Below are positions 25,192 to 34,100 of a stretch of 64,000 bases of DNA, in pieces (the stretch's first letter is position 1; each line of letters opens with the position of its first letter). Source of the stretch: Mycolicibacterium sediminis. GTDB taxonomy: Bacteria; Actinomycetota; Actinomycetes; Mycobacteriales; Mycobacteriaceae. The notes beneath the pieces were generated by a model. That model ran no database searches. It was not told the origin of the DNA and worked only from the letters and a program-made list of their open reading frames with translations. The stretch spans positions 4,464,001 to 4,528,000 of the forward strand of contig NZ_AP022588.1 of the NCBI RefSeq assembly GCF_010731735.1, written 5' to 3'. Both the position numbers and the translations under genes were made by a program.

Positions 25192-27015
25192 GTGGTCACC
25201 GGCGTCGCTGACGAGTCATCAAGTCGCACCGGCCTTCTGCGCATCGAGGACTGCCTGGACGCACGGGGCGGGGTCGTCCTCCCCCCTGGCGTCAACCTGA
25301 TCTCGCTGATCGAGCGCAACATCGCCGCCGTCGGCGAGAACGTCGCCTACCGGTATCTGGACCACACCCGTTCGGACACCGGCCAGCCGGTCGAGATCAC
25401 GTGGCGCCGCCTCGGTGTCCGCCTCGCGGCCGTCGCGGCCGAGATCCAGCGGTTCGCCTCGCACGGCGATCGCGTGGCCATCCTGGCCCCGCAGGGCATC
25501 GACTACGTCGTCGGCTTCTTCGCCGCCATCAAGGCCGGCACCATCGCGGTGCCGCTCTTCGCACCCGAACTCCAGGGGCACGCCGAGCGGCTCGGCACCG
25601 CGTTCGCCGACGCGACGCCCGCACTGGTGCTGGCGACCGACGCCGCGCGCGCCTCGGTCGAGGGCTTCCTGAACACCGTCCCGGCGTCCCGTCGGCCACG
25701 CGTGCTGTCCATCGACGGCGTCGCGGATGCGGCCGGCGACGACTTCACGCCGCAGGACCTCGACCTCGGGGACGTCTCACACCTGCAGTTCACCTCCGGT
25801 GCGACACGGGCACCGGTGGGTGTCGAGGTGACGCACCGCGCGGTCGGCACCAACCTCATCCAGATGATCCTGTCGATCGACCTACTCGACCGAAACACGC
25901 ACGGCCTGAGCTGGTTACCGCTGTACCACGACATGGGCCTGTCCATGATCGGGTTCCCCGCGGTGTACGGCGGCCACTCGACGCTGATGTCGCCGACGGC
26001 GTTCATCCGGCGCCCGCAGCGCTGGATCCGCGCACTGTCCGACGGCGGCCGCGAGGGCCGCGTCATCACCGCCGCCCCGAACTTCGCCTACGAGTGGACC
26101 GCTCAGCGGGGCCGGCCCGGTCCCGGTGACGACGTCGACCTGAGCAACGCCGTGATGATCATCGGTTCGGAACCGGTGAGCAGCGCCGCGATCGAGACGT
26201 TCACCGAGGCCTTCGCGCCGTACGGCCTGTCGCCCACCGCATTCAAGCCGTCCTACGGCATCGCCGAGGCCACGCTGTTCGTCGCGACCATCGGGCCCGA
26301 CGCGCGGCCCACCGTCCTGCACGCCGACCGGGACCGCCTGACGCGCGGCGACGTGGTGCCGGTGTCGGCCGACGCCCCCGAAGCGGTCGAGCTGGTGTCG
26401 TGCGGGCAGGTGGCGCGCAGCCAGTGGTGCGTGATCGTCGACCCGGAGACGGGTGCCGAGGTAGCCGACGGCACCGTCGGTGAGCCCTGGTTGCACGGCG
26501 CCAACGTCGGACGCGGCTACTGGGGTAGGCCCGAGGAGACGCGGCACGCCTTCGCGGCGACCGTGACGTCACGACGCCCCGACGGTCACGCGGGCGAGGT
26601 GCCGGCCGACGCCGCCTGGCTCCGCACCGGCGACCTCGGGTTCTACCTGGATGGCGAGTTGTACGTTCTCGGACGGCTCGCCGACGTCGTCGCCGCCGGA
26701 GGGCGCCGACACGATCCCCACGATCTCGAGGCCACCGCCGCGAACGCGTCCGCGCTGGTGCGACGCGGCTACGCGGCGGCGTTCACCGCTTCCGACGACG
26801 ACGTGGTGATCGTCGCCGAGCGGGCGACCGGCGCCGGCCGGGCCGATCCCGCGCCCGCCGCCGAGGCGATCCGGGCGGCGGTCGCCGACCGGCACGGCGT
26901 CTAGGTCACCGACGTCCGGTTCGTGCCCGCCGGGGCGATCCCGCGGACCACCAGCGGCAAGTTGGCCCGCCGCGCCTGCCGCACGGCGTACCTCGACGGT
27001 GCGTTCGACGCGTAG
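25192..27015 (+). pseudogene. Fatty-acyl-AMP ligase (FadD/FAAL type) interrupted by an in-frame TAG
   Basis: A 570-codon adenylate-forming enzyme with the FAAL features LQFTSGATR, SWLPLYHDMGL, SYGIAEATL and TGDLGFYLDGELYVLGR stops at TAG 26902-26904. The same frame then runs 36 more codons to TAG at 27013 and encodes the expected C-terminal end, FVPAGAIPRTTSGKLARRA, which carries motif A10 with the catalytic Lys (codon 590). Thus one amber codon removes the adenylation lysine. Everything else looks intact, so this may be a recent null mutation, a sequencing error or a read-through gene. FAALs load fatty acids as acyl-AMP for lipid/polyketide synthesis; no PKS is nearby. Confidence 0.88.
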
Positions 27016-27019
27016 CCGG

Positions 27020-27041
27020 CGGCGTTCAATTTTCAACGCCG
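27020..27041. terminator. Short hairpin after the FAAL gene
   Basis: Arms CGGCGTT (27020-27026) and AACGCCG (27035-27041) flank an 8-base AT-rich loop, 5 bases after the final stop of the ligase frame. A loop containing TTTT and a second hairpin follow. Together they probably form the end of both convergent transcription units. Confidence 0.5.
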
Positions 27042-27044
27042 AGT

Positions 27045-27089
27045 GTGACTCTAACGACGCTCGGAGCCGCTCAGCGTCGTGAGAGTCAC
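27045..27089. terminator. Long 17-bp stem between convergent genes
   Basis: Left arm 27045-27061 and right arm 27073-27089 pair over 17 positions with one mismatch (A27054 region) around an 11-base loop. It sits between the ends of the ligase gene (plus) and the SfnB-type gene (minus), 14 bases from the latter's stop. It lacks a clear T-run, as is usual for mycobacterial hairpin terminators. A regulatory or recombination role cannot be excluded. Confidence 0.65.
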
Positions 27090-27103
27090 AGTCGGGGGAG
27101 TCT

Positions 27104-28318
27104 CTACACCTGACCGTGGCGTGGCGGTCGCGTGCCCGACAGGGCGTGCCGGCCGATGTGCTGCAGCTTCCACCGGGTCGCGTCATGCAGCGTGTGCGTG
27201 CGCGCATCCCGCCAGTAGCGGGACAGATTCGCCGACGCCGACGCACTGCGAGTCCCGCCGAGGTCGAACAGCACACTCGACGCCTCCAGCGACGCGCGGA
27301 CGGCCGCAACCTTCGCCACGGCGACGGCGATGGACGCCGCGGCAGCGGACTCGTCGGTGAGGTCGGCGCGAGCGGCGTCGACCTCGCGTGCGGCGTCGGC
27401 CAGCAGCGCGCGGGCCCCACGCACGGTGACCACCAGTTCGCCCGCCACGTGGATCAACGTCGGATCGTCGGCGGCCGTCGCCACGCCGGCCTCGAAGTGC
27501 GGACGGGCAGAAGCCGCCTGCCGGACGCCCTCGGCGAGGGCGCCGGTGGCGATGCCGACGTCGATGGCCGCGTGGATGAGCTGGGCGTGCGCGCCGTAGA
27601 CGGTCGGACGAGAGAAGATCGGCGAGAACGGTACGACGTGCTCGGCGGGCACCCGTACATCGTCCAAGGTGACGGTGCCCGAGGCGGTGGTGCGCTGGCC
27701 GAGCCCGTCCCAGTCGTCGACCACCTCGACGCCGGCCGCCTCGATCGGGATGAACGCCAACGACTTCGGCGTCGACGAGTCCGGTTCCCCCGCGCCCTCG
27801 ACGAGCGAGGCCCGCACGATCAGCCAGTCGGCGAACAGTGCGCCCGTCGAGTAGAACTTGCGCCCCGACAGGACGAAGTCGGTGCCGTCCCGAGCAAGCG
27901 TGGTGGTGTCCACGTCGACCGCGTGCGGGCCGCGTTCGGTCTGGGCGTTGGCGAACAGCGCCCCAGCCTCCACCAGCGAGTAGAAGAACTCCTGCTGCGC
28001 GGCGGTGCCCTGCGACCGCAACGCCTCGAGGAACGTGTAATGCGACTGCGGGATCTGGGCCAGCGACGGGTCCGCCTCGGCGATCGTGCGGAACACCTGG
28101 GCGACCACGGTCGCCGGCGCGTCCAGCCCGCCGAACTCGGCCGGTACCGAGAGGGCCAGCAGCCCAGACCGTTTCAGCGTCCGAACCTCGTCGTGCGGCA
28201 GGCGGCGTTCGGCGTCCCGCGTCGAGGCACCCGCCGCGAACTCCGCCGCGATCCGACGGGCCACCGCGGGGACGTCGTCCGCCGCGAGCGCATCGGCCAC
28301 GGCGGCGGTCGAGGTCAC
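27104..28318 (-). CDS. SfnB/DszC-type acyl-CoA dehydrogenase-fold monooxygenase
   Basis: 404 residues of the acyl-CoA dehydrogenase fold. The FSIVAGGYGG-type catalytic base of true acyl-CoA dehydrogenases is absent; instead GRKFYSTGALFADW, QRTTASGTVTLDDV and the C-terminal RYWRDARTHTLHDATRWKLQ (shortened here) are typical of SfnB/DszC enzymes. These are reduced-flavin-dependent monooxygenases acting on organosulfur compounds such as dimethyl sulfone or dibenzothiophene. Its GTG overlaps the stop of the upstream SsuD-like gene (GTGA), so they are coupled. Confidence 0.85.
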   Translation of the reverse strand: MTSTAAVADALAADDVPAVARRIAAEFAAGASTRDAERRLPHDEVRTLKRSGLLALSVPAEFGGLDAPATVVAQVFRTIAEADPSLAQIPQSHYTFLEALRSQGTAAQQEFFYSLVEAGALFANAQTERGPHAVDVDTTTLARDGTDFVLSGRKFYSTGALFADWLIVRASLVEGAGEPDSSTPKSLAFIPIEAAGVEVVDDWDGLGQRTTASGTVTLDDVRVPAEHVVPFSPIFSRPTVYGAHAQLIHAAIDVGIATGALAEGVRQAASARPHFEAGVATAADDPTLIHVAGELVVTVRGARALLADAAREVDAARADLTDESAAAASIAVAVAKVAAVRASLEASSVLFDLGGTRSASASANLSRYWRDARTHTLHDATRWKLQHIGRHALSGTRPPRHGQV

Positions 28319-29484
28319 CGAGGCGTACCGACGAACGGGATCGACGCGGGTGCGGCGGTCGATCGCCCGCCGTCGAACAGGCCGCGCTCGCGCAGGATGG
28401 GCACGACGCCCTCGCCGAACCAGAACAGTTCCTCGAGGTGCGGGTAGCCGGAGAAGATGAACTCGTCGATGCCGATCTCGGCGTACTCGGCAATGCGGTC
28501 GGCGACGTCGGTGTGGCTGCCCACGAGGGCCGTCCCGGCGCCGCCGCGGACCAGTCCGACGCCCGACCACAGGTTCGGTGCAATCTCGAGGCTGCGCGCG
28601 TCGTTCCAGCTGCCGTCGGCGCGGTTGGCCTCGTGCAGGGCGAGCATCCGCTTCTGCCCCTCGGACTGGCTACGGCTCAGACCCGCCTGGGCGTCGCGCA
28701 CGGTCTCCTCGTCGAGGGCCTCGATGAGCCGGCCCGCCTGCACCCACGCCTCGTCGGCGGTGTCCCGCGAAATCGTGTGCAGCCGAATGCCGAAGCGCAC
28801 CGTGCGGCCCTGGTCGGCGGCCTCCTTGCGGATCCACTCGACCTTCTCGCGGACGGCCTCGGGCGGCTCGCCCCAGGTGAGGTAGACGTCGGCGTGGCGC
28901 CCGGCCACCGGGCCGGCTGCCTTCGAGCTGCCGCCGAAGTACAACGGCGGCACCGGGTTCGGCGGTAGCGCCAGAGCGGCTTCGTCGACCTTGATGTGGT
29001 TGCCGTCGAGCGTGACGGTCTCACCGGCCCACAGTCGGCGCACGACGTCGAGGAACTCGTCGCACCGCTCGTAGCGGGCGTCCTTGTCGAGGTAGTCGCC
29101 GAAGGACCGCTGCTCGTGCGCCTCGCCGCCGACCACGACGTTGAGCAGGATCCGCCCGGGTGCGTGCCGGGCGAACGTGGCGGCCATCTGCGCAGACAGC
29201 GTCGGGCTGACCAGTCCCGGCCGGAACGCCACCAGGAAGGCAAGTGACGTCGTCTCGCGCGCCAGCAGCGCGGCGGTGACGAAGGCATCCTCGCACCACG
29301 CGCCGGTCGGGATCAGCGCGCCGGTGAAGCCGAAGGTCTCGGCGGCGCGCACGATCGAGGCCAGGTAGTCGGCGGACGCGTCGCGGTCGCTGTGCGCGAC
29401 GCCCGCGGGGGTGCCGTGGCCGCCGCCGACGATCAGTCGGCTGTCGCCGTAGGTGGGCAGGAACCAGTGCAGTTTCACGGACAC
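28315..29484 (-). CDS. SsuD-like FMNH2-dependent alkanesulfonate monooxygenase (LLM family)
   Basis: 389 residues of the bacterial luciferase fold. Characteristic SsuD segments are KLHWFLPTYGDSR at the start, RPGLVSPTLSAQMAATF, RILLNVVVGGE, and SGYPHLEELFWFGEGV near the end. SsuD releases sulfite from alkanesulfonates using reduced FMN supplied by a separate reductase. No ssuE-type reductase or ABC transporter gene lies in the visible operon. GTG at 29484 gives MSVKLHW; a second GTG lies two codons on. Confidence 0.9.
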   Translation of the reverse strand: MSVKLHWFLPTYGDSRLIVGGGHGTPAGVAHSDRDASADYLASIVRAAETFGFTGALIPTGAWCEDAFVTAALLARETTSLAFLVAFRPGLVSPTLSAQMAATFARHAPGRILLNVVVGGEAHEQRSFGDYLDKDARYERCDEFLDVVRRLWAGETVTLDGNHIKVDEAALALPPNPVPPLYFGGSSKAAGPVAGRHADVYLTWGEPPEAVREKVEWIRKEAADQGRTVRFGIRLHTISRDTADEAWVQAGRLIEALDEETVRDAQAGLSRSQSEGQKRMLALHEANRADGSWNDARSLEIAPNLWSGVGLVRGGAGTALVGSHTDVADRIAEYAEIGIDEFIFSGYPHLEELFWFGEGVVPILRERGLFDGGRSTAAPASIPFVGTPR

Positions 29485-29493
29485 GGTGAAATC

Positions 29494-30945
29494 CTAACGA
29501 CCGGAGGTGGGTTGCGGCGCCGACGAGGCGGCCGAGGAGGGAACGGTCGACGGACGCTCGATGATGGTGGAGCGTGCGCCGCCAACGCGGTAGCTCGCAC
29601 CGCGATGCTCCTCGGGCAGCTTGTCGCCGCGGCCGAAGAGCTTGTTGCGCAACGTCCCCGGCGCGTAGTCGGACTGGTAGGCACCGCGTTCGGTGAGCAC
29701 GGGCACGACGTGCTCGACGAAGTCGGCGAAGGTCCCCGGCGTGATGGCGTAGGCGAGGTTGAAGCCGTCGACGTCGGTCTCGTCGACCCACTCCTGCAGC
29801 ACGTCGGCGACCTGGGCGCCGGAACCGACGATGAGCGGACCGATCCCACCGATCTTCCCCCACGTCGCGATGTCGTCGACCGACCACTCGCCACCGTCGG
29901 GATCCGCGGACTGGAACGCCTTGACCGCGGACAGGATCGCGTTCGAGTCCACGTTCCCGATCGGCTCGTCGCGGCCGTACCGGGACAGGTCGACGCCCAT
30001 CCACCCCGACATGAAGACCAGTGCGCCCTCCGGATCGCCGTAGGACAGGTATTCGGCGTGCTTGGCGCGCGCCTCGTCCTCGGTGGCGGCGGTGATGACC
30101 GTCGACAGGTTGAAGATCTTCGCCGCGTACGGGTCGCGGCCCGCGAGTTCGAGTTCCCGGCGGATCGTGTCGACGGTCTCCCGCAGGATCGCCTTGGTCG
30201 GTGCGGCGGTGAAGATTGCCTCGGCGTTCTCGGCGGCGAAGCGGACGCCGCGCGGGGAGGCGCCGGCCTGGAAGAGCACCGGCGTCCGTTGCGGAGACGG
30301 TTCCGACAGGTGGATGCCCGGGACGCTGAAGTGCGCACCCTGGTGGCCGATGTGGTGCACCTTGTCCGGGTCGGTGAAGACGCCGCGCTCGCGGTCGCGC
30401 ACGACGGCGTCGTCCTCCCAGGAGCCCTCCCACAGTTTGTAGAGCACCTCGAGGTACTCGTCGGCGTGGTCGTAGCGTGCGTCGTGCGCCGGCTGGTCGG
30501 TCTGGCCCATGTTGCGCGCCGCCGCGGGCAGGTACCCGGTGACGACGTTCCAGCCGACGCGGCCCTTGGTGAGGTGATCGAGCGTCGACACCCGCCGGGC
30601 GAACGGATAGGGGTGCTCGAAGCCGGTGCCGGTGGTGATCCCGAAGCCGAGGTGCTCCGTCACCAGGGCCATCGCGGACACCAGCAGCAGCGGATCGTTG
30701 ACGGGTATCTGTGCGGCCTGCCGGATGGCCGCCTCGTCGCTGGCGCCGTAGATGTCGTAGGTCCCGAGGACGTCGGCGATGAACAGCCCGTCGAACCGGC
30801 CGCGCTCGAGGAGTTTCGCCAGTTCGGCCCAGTAGGACAGGTCCTTGTACGAGGCGGACCGGTCCTCGGGATGGCGCCACAGACCGGGGGACTGGTGGGC
30901 GACGCAGTTCATGTCGAAGGCGTTGAAGCGAATGATGCGTGTCAC
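29494..30945 (-). CDS. NtaA/SnaA/DszA-family FMN-dependent monooxygenase
   Basis: 483 residues. The opening IIRFNAFDMNC, the HPYPFARRVSTLDHLTKGR and NVVTGYLPAAARNMG segments and TPVLFQAGASPRG are hallmarks of the NtaA/SnaA/DszA group, two-component monooxygenases acting on nitrilotriacetate, dibenzothiophene sulfone and similar compounds. GTG at 30945 is preferred because the family normally begins with T/PR-I/VRFNAFD; GTG at 30981 would add 12 residues. It heads the three-gene operon, 9 bases before the SsuD-like gene. A Ser/Pro-rich tail ends the protein. Confidence 0.86.
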   Translation of the reverse strand: MTRIIRFNAFDMNCVAHQSPGLWRHPEDRSASYKDLSYWAELAKLLERGRFDGLFIADVLGTYDIYGASDEAAIRQAAQIPVNDPLLLVSAMALVTEHLGFGITTGTGFEHPYPFARRVSTLDHLTKGRVGWNVVTGYLPAAARNMGQTDQPAHDARYDHADEYLEVLYKLWEGSWEDDAVVRDRERGVFTDPDKVHHIGHQGAHFSVPGIHLSEPSPQRTPVLFQAGASPRGVRFAAENAEAIFTAAPTKAILRETVDTIRRELELAGRDPYAAKIFNLSTVITAATEDEARAKHAEYLSYGDPEGALVFMSGWMGVDLSRYGRDEPIGNVDSNAILSAVKAFQSADPDGGEWSVDDIATWGKIGGIGPLIVGSGAQVADVLQEWVDETDVDGFNLAYAITPGTFADFVEHVVPVLTERGAYQSDYAPGTLRNKLFGRGDKLPEEHRGASYRVGGARSTIIERPSTVPSSAASSAPQPTSGR

Positions 30946-31149
30946 TGACCCGATGCTCGCGGTCGCGCCGCCGTCCGTCACGGTTTCTGGTCATCGCGAT
31001 CCGAAGGAGACGGTGGGTGACGACCTCCCCGGTGACGTTTGCCAACGGCAGATCCTAGGGTAGACACCTCAGCGACCTGGTCGTCGCGCGTCCACGTGGG
31101 GCGCGCCTCTGGCGAGAGCCGTTCCAGCGTGTCGGCGAGAGGACATCGG
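30946..31149. promoter_or_regulatory. Divergent promoter region of sulfur operon and large sensor gene
   Basis: 204 bases between two divergently read units. It must carry the promoters of the monooxygenase operon and of the large signalling gene. By eye I find no clear -10/-35 pair or repeat. The sensor frame is open back to 31039, but the internal GTG at 31150 has the better ribosome site. Confidence 0.45.
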
Positions 31150-34100
31150 GTGAGCGAAAGGCGCGCCGAGCGACGCTCGCCCGCGACGACCGACGCCGCG
31201 GTCTTCGACGCCGATCCCGAGATCGGTGCCGACCTGCTGCGGGTGGACTGGGGGGCGACGGCGCTCGGTGCGCCGGCGCAGTGGCCCCAGAGCCTGCAGA
31301 CCGCCGTCAGCATCCTGCTGTCGTCGCGATTCGCCATGTGGATGGCGTGGGGTCCGGACCTCGCCTTCTTCTGCAACGCCGCCTACCGCCGCGACACGCT
31401 CGCGGGCAAGTACCCGTGGGCACTGGGCCGGCCGGCGAGCGAGGTGTGGGCCGAGATCTGGCCAGACATCGGACCGCGGATCGAACGGGTGCTGTCGACG
31501 GGGTTGGCCACCTGGGATTCGTCGCTGCTGCTGTTCGTCGAGCGGTCCGGATATCCGGAGGAGAGCTACCACACCTTCTCCTACAGCCCGCTGCGCGACG
31601 ACGCCGGCGACGTGGTCGGCATGCTCTGCGTGGTCAGCGAGGACACCGACCGCGTGATCAGCGAGCGGCGCCTCGCGACGCTTCGCGACCTGGGATCGGA
31701 TCCCAGCGTGATGCTCGCCGAGGAGGACATGCTGGCGGCGTCGGCGCACCAACTCGGACGCAACCTGCGCGATCTGCCGTTCACTCTGACCTACCTCTTC
31801 GACCGAGAGGGCAGCGCCCGACTCGGCGCCGCGAGCGGGATCACCCCCGGGCACCCAGCCGCGCCCACCGCGCTGACCGACGACGCCGACGCCCCGTGGC
31901 CCTTCGACGAAGCGCTCGCGGGCCGGTCGACCGTGATCGACCTGACGGGCGAGCGGTACGCCGAGCTGCCGCGCGGGGCCTGGCCCGACCCACCCGGACA
32001 GGCGCTGATCGTCCCGCTGCTCCAGCAGGGCGCGACGCCGTGCGGCTTCCTCGTCGCGGGTCTCAACCGGTACCGGCCCTTCGACGACGGGTACCAGGGT
32101 TTCGTCGAACTCGTCGCCGCCCACGTCGCCGCGGAGATCGCCGCGGCGCGAAACTTCCTCGCCGAACGGCGACGCGCCGAGGAACTCGCCGAACTCGACC
32201 GGGCGAAGACCACGTTCTTCTCCAATATCAGCCACGAGTTCCGGACGCCGTTGACGCTGATCCTCGCGCCGGTCGCGGAACTGCGGGAGCGGACCGACGG
32301 CATCGACGACCGCGCCCGACGGGAGCTGGACGTCGTGCACCGCAACGGATTACGATTGTCGAAGCTCGTCAACACGCTGCTCGACTTCTCCCGCATCGAA
32401 GCGGGCCGCATGCAGGCCAGTTACCAGCCCGTCGACCTGGCGGCGGTCACCGCCGACCTCGCCAGCGTCTTCCGCTCCGCGGTCGACCGGGCGGGACTCG
32501 ACCTCGTGGTGGACTGCGCCGCCCTCGCCGACGACGTCTACGTCGACCGGGACATGTGGGAGAAGGTCGTCCTCAACCTGCTGTCGAACGCCGTGAAGTT
32601 CACCTTCGAGGGGTCCATCGAGGTGCGCGTGGAACGGGTGGGCGCCGAGGCGGTCGTGACGATCGCCGACACCGGCATCGGGGTGGCCGCCGACGAGGTT
32701 CCCCGCCTGTTCGAACGCTTCCACCGCATCGAGAACGCCCGTGCCCGGTCCAACGAGGGCAGCGGGATCGGGCTCGCCCTGGTCCAGGAGCTGGTGAGCC
32801 TGCACGGCGGCAGCATCACCGCCGACAGTCGCGAGGGCGTCGGCACCACCTTCACCATCCGCCTGCCGTTCGGCTCGGCACACCTGGCACCGGAGTCGAT
32901 CGTGGCCGCGCCCGGCGCGCGATCGACCGCCGCCACCGCGGATCCCTTCGTGCAGGAGGCGCTGCGCTGGCTGCCCGAGGACAGCCGGCCGACGGACGCC
33001 CTCGCCCTGGATCCGACCGTGCCCGCCTCCGCCGACGCGGATGCACCCACCCGGGTCCTCGTCGCGGACGACAACGCCGACATGCGGGAGTACCTGACCC
33101 GGCTCCTGCGGGCTGCCGGCTACGACGTCACCGCGGTGGTCGACGGTCAGGAGGCCCTCGAACGGGTCCGCGCCACGATGCCCGACCTCGTGGTCAGCGA
33201 CGTGACGATGCCCCGACTTGACGGGCTGGCGCTGGTCGGGGCGCTGCGCACGGATTCCCGGACGGCGGCGGTGCCGGTGCTGCTGCTCTCGGCGCGGGCC
33301 GGTCAGGACGAGTCGATCGAGGGCCTGCAGGCAGGTGCGGACGACTATCTGGTCAAGCCCTTCGCCGCCGCCGAACTACTCGCACGGGTGCGCGCGAACG
33401 TCGAGATGGCTCGCCTGCGCAACAACCACTCCCGGTGGAGGACGGCACTCGTCGAGTCCCTGCAGGAGGCGTTCTTCGTCTGCGACGAGAACGGCACCGT
33501 CATCGAGATCAACGCCGCGTTCACCGATGTCCTCGGATACGGGCCGGAGGGGCTGCCGTACGAGGCGGTGCACCCGTGGTGGCCGGACGAGCGAGCCGAT
33601 CCCGAGGCCTACCGGCTGGTGGCGCAGTCCTTCGCCGGCCTCGTCGGTCGCGACCGCGGCAGCTACACGGTGCCCGTGATTCACCGGGACGGCCACCGGG
33701 TGTGGGTGACGTTCAACTTCAGTCAGGCCACCGACCCGAATTCCGGGCTCAAGGCGACGGTGGGCACGCTCCGCGACGCGACCGCCGAGCACTACACAGT
33801 GCAGCGGGAGACCTCACTGGCGGAGGTGAACAGCATCCTGGCCGAGGCCGACACGCTGGACCAGGCCCTGCGTTCCACGGCCGAGGAACTGCGGCGGTTG
33901 TGGAACGCGCGGCGGGTGCTCGCGGTCACCTTCACCGGCGCAGCCGACGTCGAGTTCTCATCGGTGGGGGAGCCTTCGCGATGGGTGGATCTGTCCACCG
34001 ACGTGCGCCGTGCCATCCAGGCCCTGAGCGAGGGTGACCTGCTGGTCACCGACACCGACCGGACCGGGTCCGCGGGCATAGCTCTGCAGCACCCGCGCGG

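Noticed and set aside
31281..33221. Open plus-strand frame of 646 codons inside the large sensor gene
   Set aside because: Shadow of the real frame; the translation is arginine-rich and contains no domain, whereas the true frame shows clear kinase motifs.
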